64,000 nucleotides of DNA from Luteimonas saliphila. Lineage in GTDB: Bacteria; Pseudomonadota; Gammaproteobacteria; Xanthomonadales; Xanthomonadaceae. A program made the translations under genes and the position numbers. Shown here in pieces: positions 31,757 to 41,984 of this stretch (position 1 is its first letter; each line of letters opens with the position of its first letter). The stretch spans positions 137,121 through 201,120 of the forward strand of contig NZ_JAETWA010000042.1 of the NCBI RefSeq assembly GCF_016774335.1, given 5' to 3'. The notes beneath the pieces were generated by a model. The model did no database searches. It was not told where the DNA came from and worked only from the letters and a program-made list of their open reading frames with translations.

Positions 31757-32626
31757 CTACACCAGCAGCAGCGATGCCATCCGGCGCCGGTAGCGGCCCA
31801 CCAGCTCCGCATCCTCGATCACGCGGAAGGCGTCGATCAACGCCTTGCGTGGCAGGCCGTCGGCGTGGGCGCGGTCGATGCGCAGCATCTCCAGGAACTG
31901 CTCGAGCGCCTCCTCGTTGCGTCCCGCGACCAGGCGGTGCGCACCCAGCAGGTGGCGTGCGCGCAAGTCGGCCGGATCCGCGGCGATGGCCGCTTCCAGC
32001 GCCTCGGGCGGTGGCGCGTCCGCGAGCAGCGCGGAGAACTCGAGTCGCGCCCGCGCCTTGACCGCGCGTTCGTCGGTGGAGAGGTTGGCCGGCAGGCCAT
32101 CGAGCAGGGCCTTGGCCTCGGCCGCTCCACCGGTCTGCAGCAGGGCGAGCGCGAGGTCGAGTTTGAGCTCGTCGTTGCCCGGCTCGGCCGCGATCGCCTG
32201 GCGCAGGCGCGGCACTTCGGCATGCGGGTCCGGCGGCGGCGCCTCGACGGGTTCTTCGTCGACCGCTGCGCCGGGTTCGATCCCGTGGTGCTTGAGGAAC
32301 TCGCGCACCTGGCCTTCGGGCAGCGCCCCTTGGAAACCGTCCACCAGTTGCCCGCCCTTGACCAGGAACACGGTCGGGATCGAGCGGATCTGGAATGCGG
32401 CCGCGATCTGCGACTCGCGTTCGGTGTCGACCTTGGCCAGCAGGAAGGCGCCGTGGTAGTCGGCGGCGAGCTTCTCCAGGATCGGCCCCAGGGTCTTGCA
32501 CGGCCCGCACCACTCTGCCCAGAAGTCGACCAGCACCGGCACTTCCAGCGACTTCTGCAGGACCTCGGCCTCGAATCCGGCGGTGGTGGCGTCGAAGACG
32601 TGCGGCTTTGCGGTGTCGGCGGGCAT
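31757..32626 (-). CDS. YbbN/CnoX-like thioredoxin with TPR domain
   Basis: A 289-residue protein with an N-terminal thioredoxin domain (about 8-115) and a C-terminal TPR-like helical domain. The active site is WCGPC with C40 and C43, so unlike E. coli YbbN (SxxC) it can be a true dithiol. The cis-Pro loop is IRSIPTVFLVKGG. Family members protect proteins under oxidative stress and pass them to chaperones. ATG 32626 is chosen because the domain begins there and the region upstream is a divergent promoter zone. Confidence 0.88.
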   Translation of the reverse strand: MPADTAKPHVFDATTAGFEAEVLQKSLEVPVLVDFWAEWCGPCKTLGPILEKLAADYHGAFLLAKVDTERESQIAAAFQIRSIPTVFLVKGGQLVDGFQGALPEGQVREFLKHHGIEPGAAVDEEPVEAPPPDPHAEVPRLRQAIAAEPGNDELKLDLALALLQTGGAAEAKALLDGLPANLSTDERAVKARARLEFSALLADAPPPEALEAAIAADPADLRARHLLGAHRLVAGRNEEALEQFLEMLRIDRAHADGLPRKALIDAFRVIEDAELVGRYRRRMASLLLV

Positions 32627-32729
32627 GGACTCGGTTCCTGGCAACGGACTCCCGACATTGTGGCAGAGCCACGAAAAACAACCGATCCATGGGCACAATG
32701 CGGCCTCGTCCCCGCTGTCCGGAGTGAGC

Positions 32730-33929
32730 GTGACCGTTGCACTGAGCCGCGCGCAGGCCCGCCGCATCGCGCTCGCCGCGCAGGGTTTCGGCGACCGCCG
32801 CCACGCGGTGCCGACCCTGCGTACCCTGTCGCGCACGCTGCAGCGCACCGGCGTGCTGCAGATCGATTCGGTCAACGTGCTGCAGCGTGCCCACTACATG
32901 CCGCTGTTCAGCCGGATGGGCCCGTACGACACCGGCCTGCTCACGCGCGCCTCGGAGCAGGCGCCGCGGCGGATGGTCGAATACTGGGCGCATGCCGCCG
33001 CATTCATGCCGGTGGACCTGTGGCCGCACATGCAGCACCGCATGCGCCGCTACCGCGAGCGCGGCCACGCATGGGCGGGGATGCGACACGATCCGAAGCT
33101 GCTGGACGCGGTGCTGGCCCAGGTGCGCGAGCGCGGCGCGTCGACCGCGCGCGACCTCGACGACGGCCTGCCGCGCGCGAAGACCCATTGGGGATGGAAC
33201 TGGTCGAACACCAAGCGGGCGCTCGAACACCTGTTCGCCACCGGCGAGCTCGCCGTCGCCGGGCGCAACAGTGCATTCGAACGCGTTTACGGCCTTCCGG
33301 AACGGGTGCTGCCCGCCGAGGTCCTGGCGCGCCCGGTCCCCACCGATGCCGATGCGCACATCGAACTGGTGCGGCGCGCGGCGATCTCGCACGGCGTCGC
33401 CAGCGAGCCCTGCCTGCGCGACTACTACCGCATGCACCACAGCCACAGCCGCCCGGCAGTGGCGGCGCTGGTCGAGGCCGGCGAACTGCTGCCGGCCAGC
33501 GTCGAGGGCTGGGCGCGACCGGCGTACCTGCATCGCGATGCGAGGATCCCGCGACGGATCCAGGCGCGCGCGCTGCTCAGCCCGTTCGATCCCGTGGTCT
33601 GGGACCGCGAGCGCTGCGAGCGGCTGTTCGATTTCGTCTACCGGATCGAGATCTACGTGCCCGAACACCAGCGTACCCACGGCTATTACGTGCTGCCGTT
33701 CCTGCTGGGGGATCGGCTGGTGGCGCGGGTCGACCTCAAGGCCGGGCGCCGGCTGGGCGAACTGGTGGTGCGCAGTGCGCATGCCGAAGCCGATGCGCCC
33801 GCGGAGACCGCGCAGGCGCTTGCCGCGGAACTGGTCCTGCTCGCCGGCTGGCTCGGCCTGGACCGGGTCCGCGTGGAGCGCCGCGGCGGACTGGCCAACG
33901 CCTTGCGCCGGGCGGTGGCGGCGCAATGA
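32730..33929 (+). CDS. YcaQ/AlkX-type winged-helix DNA glycosylase
   Basis: This 399-residue protein belongs to the YcaQ-like (HTH_42) family, which excises bulky alkyl and interstrand cross-link adducts from DNA. Recognisable parts are LQRTGVLQIDSVNVLQRAHYMPLFSRMG, RMVEYWAHAAAFMP, KTHWGWNWSNTKRALEHLF and LLSPFDPVVWDRERCERLFDF. GTG 32730 is preferred over GTG 32724 because GGAG at 32720-32723 gives proper spacing only to the former. It is divergent from the thioredoxin gene, and both flank a short AT-richer region with CACAAT boxes. Confidence 0.87.
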   Translation: MTVALSRAQARRIALAAQGFGDRRHAVPTLRTLSRTLQRTGVLQIDSVNVLQRAHYMPLFSRMGPYDTGLLTRASEQAPRRMVEYWAHAAAFMPVDLWPHMQHRMRRYRERGHAWAGMRHDPKLLDAVLAQVRERGASTARDLDDGLPRAKTHWGWNWSNTKRALEHLFATGELAVAGRNSAFERVYGLPERVLPAEVLARPVPTDADAHIELVRRAAISHGVASEPCLRDYYRMHHSHSRPAVAALVEAGELLPASVEGWARPAYLHRDARIPRRIQARALLSPFDPVVWDRERCERLFDFVYRIEIYVPEHQRTHGYYVLPFLLGDRLVARVDLKAGRRLGELVVRSAHAEADAPAETAQALAAELVLLAGWLGLDRVRVERRGGLANALRRAVAAQ

Positions 33930-34137
33930 CGGGGACCTGCATCCGTGGCCGGATCCGCTCCCGGCGAATCGGGCGCGGCGCGGGGATCGGGCGCGCGCGG
34001 GCCGACGACCGCCGCGCAGCGTCGCAGACGATCATGGCGCGGCAGGCCCGCCGGACTGCGCCGCGGCAGGAGCCGAGGCTGCGCACCCCACGTCCCTTCG
34101 GGGTGGGCATCGGGGATCCTTTGCGCCGGGAGCGCGC

Positions 34138-34722
34138 ATGAGCGAAGCGAACGCAAGACTCGCCTGGACGGCCCTGCTGGTCTGGGCCTGCGCGCTGCTG
34201 GCGCTGGGCGCGCAGGTGCCGGGCTATTCGCAGGCGGTGCATCCGATGGCCCTGCCGGGCGCGCGCGGGATGCCGGGGGCATGGCTGTTCAACGCCATGG
34301 TGTTCGTGCTTCCGGGGCTGCTCGTCGCGCTGGTCGCATGGCGACTGCGGACGCTGCTGCCTGCGCGATCGGGCACCGCCGCGCGGATCGGCGCGACGCT
34401 GTTGCTGCTGTCCGCGTCGGCGTTCGCGGCGCAAGGCGCGTTCCGGCTGGATCCCGCTGACGTGGACGGCGCCGCCACCGCCCTGCACGCGTCGGCATGG
34501 ACGGTGTGGTGGATCGCCTTCGCCACCGGTGGCGCGGTGTTGTCGGCGGCGGTGCGCGACTGGCGCGTGCCGATGCTGCTGTCGCTGGCGGCCGTGCTCG
34601 CCACCGCGCCGATGGCCGGCGTGTGGCTGCCCGGCGGCATCGCGCAGCGGATCGCCTGCGCGTCCTGGTTCGCCGGGATCGCGTGGATCGCCTCGCGCCG
34701 CCTCAGCCGTGGCGCAGCTTGA
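34138..34722 (+). CDS. DUF998-like six-helix membrane protein
   Basis: A 194-residue protein with about six hydrophobic segments and a pattern typical of DUF998: VPGYSQAVHPMALPGARGMPGAWLFN near the start, then LSASAFAAQGAFRLDP. Function is unknown. It lies 208 bp after the YcaQ-like gene. Its last 20 bp overlap the convergent SemiSWEET gene, so both stops are inside the other gene. Confidence 0.78.
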   Translation: MSEANARLAWTALLVWACALLALGAQVPGYSQAVHPMALPGARGMPGAWLFNAMVFVLPGLLVALVAWRLRTLLPARSGTAARIGATLLLLSASAFAAQGAFRLDPADVDGAATALHASAWTVWWIAFATGGAVLSAAVRDWRVPMLLSLAAVLATAPMAGVWLPGGIAQRIACASWFAGIAWIASRRLSRGAA

Positions 34723-34954
34723 GCGCGAGGACGATCGCGGCCAGCACGAAGGTGATCGCATTGGCGATGATCATCGGCCACGAGCCGAGTGCGATCCCGT
34801 AGCCGAACCAGCACACGACGCCGACGATGAACAACAGGTACATCCCCAGCGAGATGCTGCGGGTGTCGCGGCTGCGGATCGTCTTGATCGCCTGCGGCAC
34901 GAACGCAAGCGTCGTCAGCGTCGCCGCGACATAGCCAAGCCACTCGTGGTTCAT
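34703..34954 (-). CDS. SemiSWEET-type sugar transporter
   Basis: An 83-residue protein with three hydrophobic helices and the PQ motif [21 protein letters not shown], the hallmark of bacterial SemiSWEETs. These dimerise to form a sugar uniporter. The start overlaps the amidohydrolase stop as ATGA on the reverse strand, so it is coupled to that gene. The substrate is unknown. Confidence 0.88.
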   Translation of the reverse strand: MNHEWLGYVAATLTTLAFVPQAIKTIRSRDTRSISLGMYLLFIVGVVCWFGYGIALGSWPMIIANAITFVLAAIVLALKLRHG

Positions 34955-36249
34955 TCGCGCTCCGGCGTCCGGTACACGACGCCGTCCTTCATCACGAAGT
35001 CGACGCCGAGCACCGCCTCGATGTCGGCCACCGGGTCGCCAGGCAGGGCGATGATGTCGGCGCGCCGGCCTTCCTCGATCACGCCCTGGTCGTCGAGGCC
35101 GAGCACCTGCGCGGCGTGCAGCGTGGCCGACTGCAGCGCGTAGGCCGCGGGAATCCCGGCCTCCACCATGTAGACGAACTCGCGCGCGTTGTCGCCGTGC
35201 GGGCCCACGCCCTGGTCGGTGCCGAAGGCGATCTTCACCCCGCCGCGATAGGCGCGCCCTGCCGTCTCCTGGATCTGCGCGCCGATGCGCGCCGCCTTCG
35301 GCCGCACGATCTCGGGGAAATAGCCGTCGATCTTCGCCTTCTCGGCGACGAAGCGCCCGGCGTAGATCGTCGGCACGTACCAGGTACCGTGCTGCTTCAT
35401 CAGCCGCATCACCTCGTCGGTCATGTGGGTGCCGTGCTCGATGCTGGTCACGCCGGCCTCGACCGCGCGCTTCATGCCCTCGGTGCCGTGCGCGTGCGCG
35501 GCGACGGAATAGCCGTAGTCCTTCGCGGTGTCGACAATCGCGCGGATCTCCTCGAGCGTGAACTGTGGCGCGTCGCCGGACTTGGCGTAGCTCAGCACGC
35601 CGCCGGTGGCGGTGATCTTGATCACGTCGCTGCCGTCCTTGTAGCGCTGGCGCACGGCCTGGCGGGCGTCGTCGACCGAGTTGATCACGCCTTCGGTGGG
35701 CCCGGGCGGGCCGATGAGGTGCGAGAGCATCGAATTGTGGCCGTTGGTCGGGTCCGCGTGGCCGCCGGTGGTGGCGATCGACTTGCCCGCGGCGAAGATG
35801 CGCGGGCCCTCGACCAGGCCCTGGTTGATCGCGTCGCGCAGGTGCGGGCTGACCTCGCCGCCGAGGTCGCGCACGCTGGTGAAGCCGGCCAGCAGGGTCT
35901 TCTTCGCATATCCGACGGACCGGTAGGCGTAATCGACCGGATCGAGCCGGAAGCCTTCCGAATAGCTCTGCGGACTCGACTGGCCGCCCATGTGCACGTG
36001 AAGGTCGGTCCAGCCGGGCAGGCAGGTGCGTCCGGCAAGCACGATCGACGCGGTGCCGTCGGGCAGTTTGGCCCGGCCCGGCAGCAGCGAACGGATGCGT
36101 CCGTCCTCGACCACGATCGTGTGTTCACCCAGGACCTTGCCGCTGCGGGCGTCGAACAGCCGTTCGCAGTGCAGCGCGACCGGGTCGGCGGCGAGGGCGG
36201 GCAAGGCGGCGGAAGCGGCGAGGGCGAGGCTGGCGACGGACAGGCGCAT
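34951..36249 (-). CDS. Exported metal-dependent amidohydrolase
   Basis: A 432-residue amidohydrolase-superfamily enzyme with a signal peptide (cleavage near ALPALA, residue 21). Metal ligands are visible in order: HVHMGG, the carboxylated-lysine candidate in [28 protein letters not shown] and [11 protein letters not shown]. It resembles imidazolonepropionase-like and Xaa-Pro dipeptidase-like periplasmic enzymes. A cyclic amide or a proline-containing dipeptide is a likely substrate. A TATGAT -10-like box lies at 36286-36281 on the reverse strand. It is followed by the coupled SemiSWEET gene. Confidence 0.87.
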   Translation of the reverse strand: MRLSVASLALAASAALPALAADPVALHCERLFDARSGKVLGEHTIVVEDGRIRSLLPGRAKLPDGTASIVLAGRTCLPGWTDLHVHMGGQSSPQSYSEGFRLDPVDYAYRSVGYAKKTLLAGFTSVRDLGGEVSPHLRDAINQGLVEGPRIFAAGKSIATTGGHADPTNGHNSMLSHLIGPPGPTEGVINSVDDARQAVRQRYKDGSDVIKITATGGVLSYAKSGDAPQFTLEEIRAIVDTAKDYGYSVAAHAHGTEGMKRAVEAGVTSIEHGTHMTDEVMRLMKQHGTWYVPTIYAGRFVAEKAKIDGYFPEIVRPKAARIGAQIQETAGRAYRGGVKIAFGTDQGVGPHGDNAREFVYMVEAGIPAAYALQSATLHAAQVLGLDDQGVIEEGRRADIIALPGDPVADIEAVLGVDFVMKDGVVYRTPERE

Positions 36250-36354
36250 GCGGCGTATTTCCCGGGGAGTTGGTTCCGCGATCATAGCCGGCCCGATGGC
36301 GGCTTCCGGGGCGCTGGGGTAGGCTGTCCGGCTCCCCGATCCCGTCGTCGTGCC

Positions 36355-39129
36355 GTGTCCGAAGTCACCGCCAGCCCCGAGCCCGCCTACCAGCCCGCCG
36401 CCGTCGAGGCCGCCGCCCAGCGGTTCTGGGACGGGACCCGCGCCTTCGAGGTCACCGAGGAGCCGGGCAAGCCGAAGTACTTCTGCCTGTCGATGCTGCC
36501 GTACCCGTCCGGTGCGCTGCACATGGGCCACGTGCGCAACTACACCATCGGCGACGTGATCAGCCGCTACCAGCGCATGACCGGCAGGAACGTGCTGCAG
36601 CCGATGGCCTGGGACGCGTTCGGCCTGCCGGCCGAGAACGCCGCCATCAGGAATGCGACGGCGCCGGCGAAATGGACCTACGCCAACATCGACCACATGC
36701 GCGCGCAGCTGAAATCGCTCGGCTACGCGATCGACTGGAGCCGCGAGTTCGCCACCTGCTCGCCGGACTACTACGTCCACGAGCAGCGCATGTTCACCCG
36801 GCTGATGAAGAAGGGCCTGGCCTACCGCCGCAATTCGGTGGTGAACTGGGATCCGGTCGACAAGACGGTGCTGGCCAACGAGCAGGTGATCGACGGCCGC
36901 GGCTGGCGCAGCGGCGCGCTGGTGGAGAAGCGCGAGATCCCGCAATGGTTCCTGCGCATCACCGACTACGCGCAGGAACTGCTCGACGGGCTCGACGCGC
37001 TCGACGGCTGGCCGGAGTCGGTCAAGACCATGCAGCGCAACTGGATCGGCCGCAGCGAGGGCCTGGAGATCGAATTCCGGGTCGACGGCGAGGACGCGCC
37101 GCTGTCGGTCTACACCACGCGCCCGGACACGCTGATCGGGGTGACCTTCCTGTCCATCGCCGGCGAGCACCCGCTGGCGATCAAGGCCGCGCGCGACAAT
37201 CCCGAACTCGCCGCGTTCCTCGACGAACTGAAACGCGGCGGCGTGTCGGAAGTCGAGATCGAGGCGCAGGACAAGCGCGGCATGGCCACCGGCCAGTGGG
37301 CGATCCACCCCGTCACCGGCGAGGACCTGCCGATCTACGTCGCCAACTTCGTGCTGATGGGCTACGGCACGGGCGCGGTGATGGCGGTGCCGGCGCACGA
37401 CCAGCGCGACTGGGAGTTCGCCAAGGCCTACGGCCTGCCGGTCAGACCGGTGGTCGTGCCGGCGGCGGTGCGCGACGCGCTCGCGGAAATCTCCTCCCAC
37501 GTCGCCGACCACGACGACCCGATGGCGGTCGCGCTCGGCGCGCATGGGCCGATCGACGTGGTCGAGATCGATGCCGCGGTCGCGGTGGTGCGCGGGTACC
37601 TGGAAGGCGTCGAGCAGCGCGAGGCGTGTACCGAACGCGGTTACCTGATCAATTCCGGCGAGTACAACGGCCTCGACTACGACGGCGCCTTCGCCGCGCT
37701 GGCGCAGCGGTTCGAGGCGGCCGGCAACGGCCGGCGCAAGGTCAACTTCCGCCTGCGCGACTGGGGCGTGAGCCGCCAGCGCTACTGGGGCTGCCCGATC
37801 CCGGTGATCTACTGCGACGCCTGCGGCGCGGTCCCGGTGCCGGAAGACCAGTTGCCGGTGGTGCTGCCGGAGGACGTGGCCGATGCGTTCGCCAACCCGG
37901 GCGTGGTGCATTCGCCGATCAAGTCGGATCCGCAGTGGCGCAAGACCACCTGCCCGACCTGCGGCGCCGCGGCCGAGCGCGAGACCGACACCTTCGACAC
38001 CTTCATGGAGTCGAGCTGGTACTACGCGCGCTACACCTCGCCGGGCGCGGCCGACATGGTCGACGGTCGCGCGAAGTACTGGGCGCCGGTCGACCAGTAC
38101 ATCGGCGGCATCGAGCACGCGATCCTGCACCTGCTGTACTTCCGCTTCTACCACCGGCTGCTGCGCGACGAAGGCCTGGTGGACGGCGACGAACCGGCCA
38201 CGCGCCTGCTCACCCAGGGCATGGTGATCGCCGAGACCTATTACCGCGAACACGTGGACGGCTCGAAGGAGTGGATCAACCCCGCCGATGTCGAGGTCGT
38301 GCGCGACGAGAAGGGGCGGATCACCGGCGCGACGCTCCGGGCCGACGGCCATCCGGTGATGATCGGCGGCGTCGAGAAGATGTCGAAGTCGAAGAACAAC
38401 GGCGTCGATCCCCAGGCGATGATCGCGCGCTACGGCGCCGACACCGTGCGCCTGTTCTCGATGTTCGCCGCGCCGCCCGACCAGTCGCTGGAATGGAACG
38501 AGGCGGGCGTGGAGGGCATGTCGCGCTTCCTGCGACGGCTGTGGGCGCTGGTGCAGCGGCACGCGGCGGGCGGCGCGGTCGACCGGTTCGACCCGGCTGC
38601 GGCCACGCCTGCGCAGAAGGCGCTGCGCCGCCAGTTGCACGAGACGATCCAGAAGGTCGGCGACGATTACGGCCGCCGCCATGGGTTCAATACCGCGATC
38701 GCGGCGGTGATGGAGCTGCTCAACGCGGTGGCGAAGTTCGATCCCGCCGCAGGCGCGGGGCCGTCCGAGGCCGACAATGGACGCGCGCTGCGCCAGGAAT
38801 GCCTGGAGGCGATGGTGCTGCTGCTCAACCCGATCACCCCGCACGCCAGCCATGCGTTGTGGCAGGCGCTGGGCCATGCCCAGACGCTGCTGGAGGACGT
38901 GCCGTTTCCCCGGGCCGATCCCGCCGCCCTGGTCCGCGAGGCGGTGACCCTGGCGGTGCAGGTCAATGGCAAGCTGCGCGGCACCATCGAGGTGCCGGTC
39001 GACGCGGGCCGGGAGGCGATCGAGGCCGCGGCGCTGGCCGAGCCCAATGTGCAGGCCTTCCTGTCGGGCCTGGCCGTGCGCAAGCTGATCGTGGTGCCGG
39101 GCAAGATCGTCAATGTCGTCGCCGGCTGA
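36355..39129 (+). CDS. leuS: Leucyl-tRNA synthetase
   Basis: A 924-residue class Ia synthetase that charges tRNA-Leu. HMGH is at 56-59 and KMSKS at 675-679. The CP1 editing domain contains [20 protein letters not shown] and [14 protein letters not shown]. The catalytic core shows [22 protein letters not shown] and [21 protein letters not shown]. It is some 40-60 residues longer than the usual 860-880, mainly because of extra sequence at about residues 368-421. The start is GTG, with translation [10 protein letters not shown]. The next gene, lptE, follows 54 bp later as in many proteobacteria. Confidence 0.95.
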   Translation: MSEVTASPEPAYQPAAVEAAAQRFWDGTRAFEVTEEPGKPKYFCLSMLPYPSGALHMGHVRNYTIGDVISRYQRMTGRNVLQPMAWDAFGLPAENAAIRNATAPAKWTYANIDHMRAQLKSLGYAIDWSREFATCSPDYYVHEQRMFTRLMKKGLAYRRNSVVNWDPVDKTVLANEQVIDGRGWRSGALVEKREIPQWFLRITDYAQELLDGLDALDGWPESVKTMQRNWIGRSEGLEIEFRVDGEDAPLSVYTTRPDTLIGVTFLSIAGEHPLAIKAARDNPELAAFLDELKRGGVSEVEIEAQDKRGMATGQWAIHPVTGEDLPIYVANFVLMGYGTGAVMAVPAHDQRDWEFAKAYGLPVRPVVVPAAVRDALAEISSHVADHDDPMAVALGAHGPIDVVEIDAAVAVVRGYLEGVEQREACTERGYLINSGEYNGLDYDGAFAALAQRFEAAGNGRRKVNFRLRDWGVSRQRYWGCPIPVIYCDACGAVPVPEDQLPVVLPEDVADAFANPGVVHSPIKSDPQWRKTTCPTCGAAAERETDTFDTFMESSWYYARYTSPGAADMVDGRAKYWAPVDQYIGGIEHAILHLLYFRFYHRLLRDEGLVDGDEPATRLLTQGMVIAETYYREHVDGSKEWINPADVEVVRDEKGRITGATLRADGHPVMIGGVEKMSKSKNNGVDPQAMIARYGADTVRLFSMFAAPPDQSLEWNEAGVEGMSRFLRRLWALVQRHAAGGAVDRFDPAAATPAQKALRRQLHETIQKVGDDYGRRHGFNTAIAAVMELLNAVAKFDPAAGAGPSEADNGRALRQECLEAMVLLLNPITPHASHALWQALGHAQTLLEDVPFPRADPAALVREAVTLAVQVNGKLRGTIEVPVDAGREAIEAAALAEPNVQAFLSGLAVRKLIVVPGKIVNVVAG

Positions 39130-39183
39130 ACGCCTCTCGCCGGCGCGCTTGCCGGCGCCAGCGGCCTCCGCCAGACTTCGCCG

Positions 39184-39699
39184 ATGATCCGGACCAGCCT
39201 GTTCGCCCTCACGCTCGCCGTCGGCCTGTCGGCCTGCGGCTTCCACCTGCGCGATGCCCTGGTCCTGCCGGACGACATGGGCCAGGTGCGCATCACCGCA
39301 CGCGATCCCTACAGTCCGCTGGCGCAGTCGCTGGAGCGCGCGCTGGAGCGCGCCGGCGCGCGCGTGGCCGACGCCGGGACCGAGGGGCGGCTGGCGACGC
39401 TGGCGATCCGCTCCGAGCGCTGGGCTTCGACGCCGCTGAGCATCGACCAGTTCGGTCGCGCCCAGGAGTACACGCTGCGCTACGCGGTGGTGTTCGCGCT
39501 GATCGACGCCAATGGCGACGAGATCGTGCCGCAGCAGGCGGTGGAGCTGTCGCGCGACTACATCTCGGTGCCGACCGATTCCACCGGCACCGACACCGAG
39601 CGCGAGCTGCTCGGCCGCGAACTGGAGCGCGAAATGAGCGCCTCGATCCTGCGCCGCATCGACGCGGCCACGCGCGAGCTGCGGGAAGCCGCGCAATGA
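39184..39699 (+). CDS. lptE: LPS-assembly lipoprotein LptE
   Basis: A 171-residue lipoprotein with signal peptide and lipobox LSAC at Cys18, followed by GFHLRDA, the usual LptE/RlpB start. It plugs the LptD barrel in the outer membrane and helps place lipopolysaccharide in the outer leaflet. The Arg-rich C-terminal helix ([15 protein letters not shown]) fits the family. Order leuS-lptE-holA is the standard proteobacterial arrangement and supports the call. Confidence 0.92.
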   Translation: MIRTSLFALTLAVGLSACGFHLRDALVLPDDMGQVRITARDPYSPLAQSLERALERAGARVADAGTEGRLATLAIRSERWASTPLSIDQFGRAQEYTLRYAVVFALIDANGDEIVPQQAVELSRDYISVPTDSTGTDTERELLGRELEREMSASILRRIDAATRELREAAQ

Positions 39700-39712
39700 A
39701 CCGCGCCGGCGG

Positions 39713-40756
39713 ATGGAACTGAAGCCCGACCGCCTCGCCGCACAGCTCGCCGCCGAGCCGCTGCGACCCGCCTACCTCGTCGCCGGCCCGGAGCCGTTGC
39801 TGGTGCTGGAAGCCGCGGACCTGATCCGCGCCCGCGCCCGCGAAACCGGCTTCGGCGAGCGCGAGGTGTTCGACGCCGATGGCCGCGATTTCGACTGGAA
39901 CGCGCTCGATGCCAGCTTCCGCTCGCCGGGCCTGTTCTCGGCGCAGCGGTTGATCGAGCTGCGCCTGCCGACCGGCAAGCCGGGCAAGGAAGGCGCGGAC
40001 GTCGTCGCCGGGTACTGCGCGCAGCCGCCGGGCGACATCGTGCTCCTGGTCACCGCCGGCGACTGGAGCCGGCAGCACGGCGGCAAGTGGAGCGAGGCGA
40101 TCGCGAAGTGCGGCCATTTCGTGCAGGCGCCGCAGGTGCGCCCGCACGAACTCGAAGGCTGGCTCGAGGCGCGCCTGCGCCAGCGCGGCGTGCGCGCCGA
40201 GCGCGACGCGGTACAGCGCCTGGCCGAACGCGTGCAGGGCAACCTGCTGGCCGCGGCCCAGGAAGTCGACAAGCTGGCGCTGCTGGCCGATGGCGCGCCG
40301 CTCGATGCCGCGCGCATGGAGTCGCTGGTCGCCGATGCCGCCCGCTTCGACGTGTTCCGCCTGGTCGATGCGGCGCTGAACGGGCAGGCGGCCCAGGCCT
40401 CGCGCATGCTCGCCGGCCTGCGCGGCGAGGGCGGGGCGGTGCCGGCGCTGATGGGCATGGTGGCGATGGAGCTCAACCGCGTCGCCGCACTGGCACGGGT
40501 GCAGGCGCGCGGCGGCAACCTCGCCGCCGAATTCAAGGCGCAGCGCGTGTGGGACTCGAAGCAGGCGGTGTACCGGCGCGCGCTGTCGCGTCATCCCGCG
40601 CCGCGGTGGGAAGGCTTCGTGGCGATGGCCGGGGGTGTCGACCGCATCGCCAAGGGCCGGGTGCGCGTGGGCGAGGAGCCGGCCGACGCCTGGCTGGCGC
40701 TCGAACGGTTGCTGGTGGCGGTCGCCGAACCGAAGGCCGCGGCGCTGCTGGCGTGA
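39713..40756 (+). CDS. holA: DNA polymerase III delta subunit
   Basis: A 347-residue clamp-loader subunit that opens the beta clamp. Typical family parts are [45 protein letters not shown] and [19 protein letters not shown]. It begins 13 bp after lptE. Its stop is followed at once by an inverted-repeat element that runs into nadD. Confidence 0.93.
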   Translation: MELKPDRLAAQLAAEPLRPAYLVAGPEPLLVLEAADLIRARARETGFGEREVFDADGRDFDWNALDASFRSPGLFSAQRLIELRLPTGKPGKEGADVVAGYCAQPPGDIVLLVTAGDWSRQHGGKWSEAIAKCGHFVQAPQVRPHELEGWLEARLRQRGVRAERDAVQRLAERVQGNLLAAAQEVDKLALLADGAPLDAARMESLVADAARFDVFRLVDAALNGQAAQASRMLAGLRGEGGAVPALMGMVAMELNRVAALARVQARGGNLAAEFKAQRVWDSKQAVYRRALSRHPAPRWEGFVAMAGGVDRIAKGRVRVGEEPADAWLALERLLVAVAEPKAAALLA

Positions 40757-40761
40757 AGGCC

Positions 40762-40858
40762 GGGAATGGGGAATCGGGAATGGGGAATGGAAAGCAGGCA
40801 GCAGGGCGCATGTCGCCCGATGCGTCCCCCGATTCCCGATTGCCGATTCCCCATTCCC
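40762..40858. repeat. GGGAAT-type inverted repeat between holA and nadD
   Basis: A G-rich arm at 40762-40790 (GGGAATGGGGAATCGG and a further near copy) pairs with a C-rich arm at about 40830-40858 over 29 nt with three mismatches. The loop contains the nadD ATG. Short tandem GGGAAT/GGGGAATC units of this kind occur as dispersed elements in xanthomonads. The right arm is translated as the first part of NadD. Confidence 0.75.
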
Positions 40859-41520
40859 TGCTCGTCTTCTACGGCGGCACCTTCGATCCGGTGCACCTGG
40901 GGCACCTCGCCATCGCGTGCCACGCGCGCGACGTGCTCGACTGCACCATCCGGATGATGCCGGCAGCCGATCCACCGCACCGCGCGCCTCCGGGCACGGA
41001 TGCCGCCCATCGCGCGCGCATGCTGGCGCTGGCCGTCGACAGCGAGCCGGGGCTGCAGGTCGATCTGCGCGAGCTGGGGCGCGAGGGGCCGAGCTACAGC
41101 GTCGACACCTTGCGCGGCATCCGGGCCGAGTACGGGGACGCGCTCCCGGTCGCGCTGCTGATCGGCGCCGACAGCCTGCTCGGCCTGCCGACCTGGCGCG
41201 AATGGACCGCGTTGTTCGGTCTTGCGCACATGGTCGTCGCGGAGCGGTCCGGCAGCGCCCTCGACCTGCGCCTGCCCCCGGTACTCGCGGAGGCCACCGC
41301 CGGGCGCTGGGTCGACTCCGCTCAGGCGCTGCGCGGATCGCCCGCAGGCCGCCTGCTGCGTCTGCAGCAGCCCATGCATCCAGGCTCGGCGACCGAGGTG
41401 CGGCGCCGCATCGCCGCGGGCTGTGGCTGGCGCGAGCTGGTGCCCGCGGCGGTTGCGGATTACATCGCCCGACACCGCCTGTACGGCCTGAACGGGGCCG
41501 CGACACCGGCTTCGCTATAA
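40810..41520 (+). CDS. nadD: Nicotinate-nucleotide adenylyltransferase
   Basis: A 236-residue nucleotidyltransferase of NAD synthesis that adenylates nicotinate mononucleotide. The signature [16 protein letters not shown] (T/HxGH type) lies at about 19-34. SYSVDTLRG and the C-terminal [15 protein letters not shown] match the family. Residues 1-17 ([17 protein letters not shown]) are unlike other NadD starts and are largely encoded by the inverted repeat. No ATG or GTG nearer the conserved core was found, so this start is accepted. Confidence 0.9.
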   Translation: MSPDASPDSRLPIPHSLLVFYGGTFDPVHLGHLAIACHARDVLDCTIRMMPAADPPHRAPPGTDAAHRARMLALAVDSEPGLQVDLRELGREGPSYSVDTLRGIRAEYGDALPVALLIGADSLLGLPTWREWTALFGLAHMVVAERSGSALDLRLPPVLAEATAGRWVDSAQALRGSPAGRLLRLQQPMHPGSATEVRRRIAAGCGWRELVPAAVADYIARHRLYGLNGAATPASL

Positions 41521-41521
41521 T
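41516..41521 (+). promoter_or_regulatory. -10 element TATAAT for rsfS
   Basis: A perfect -10 hexamer overlaps the nadD stop codon, 28 bp before the rsfS start. No clear -35 box is seen. It suggests rsfS can be transcribed separately from nadD. Confidence 0.5.
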
Positions 41522-41549
41522 CGCCCCGCAGCCGCCAGAGCCCTTGCCC

Positions 41550-41969
41550 TTGACCAGTTCCGCGCACGTCATCAAGACCCGCCTCCCCAATCCGCCGCCG
41601 CCGGCCGATGTGCTGCTCAGGTCGATCCACGGCGCGGTCGACGAACTCAAGGCCAGGGACGTCACCGAGATCGACGTGCGCGGCAAGACCAGCGTCTGTG
41701 ACTACCTGGTGATCGCCTCGGGCACCTCGACCCGGCACGTGAAATCGATCGCCGACGAGGTGGTGCGCAAGGCCAAGCAGCTCGACTGCCAGCCGCTCGG
41801 CGTCGAGGGCGAGCGCGAGGCCGAGTGGGTGCTGGTCGACCTGGGCGACGTGGTGGTTCACGTCATGTTGCCGCGGGTGCGCGAGTTCTACGCGCTCGAG
41901 CGCCTGTGGACGGTCGGCGACCAGCCGCCGGAAATCCCCGCCGACGCACCGGACGACGACCGCGCCTGA
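41550..41969 (+). CDS. rsfS: Ribosome silencing factor RsfS
   Basis: A 139-residue Iojap/RsfS protein that binds L14 and blocks subunit joining during starvation. The core is [43 protein letters not shown] and [20 protein letters not shown]. No ATG is available before the core, and TTG 41550 gives a protein whose N-terminus matches relatives ([17 protein letters not shown]). TTG 41544 is an alternative. It lies between nadD and rlmH, the usual setting apart from the intervening DUF695-RraB gene. Confidence 0.9.
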   Translation: MTSSAHVIKTRLPNPPPPADVLLRSIHGAVDELKARDVTEIDVRGKTSVCDYLVIASGTSTRHVKSIADEVVRKAKQLDCQPLGVEGEREAEWVLVDLGDVVVHVMLPRVREFYALERLWTVGDQPPEIPADAPDDDRA

Positions 41970-41984
41970 CGCGCGGCAGCGACC

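Noticed and set aside
35116..36354. Upstream extension of the leuS frame
   Set aside because: The frame is open for 1.2 kb but lies antisense to the amidohydrolase and has no homology. The GTG at 36355 begins the conserved synthetase sequence.
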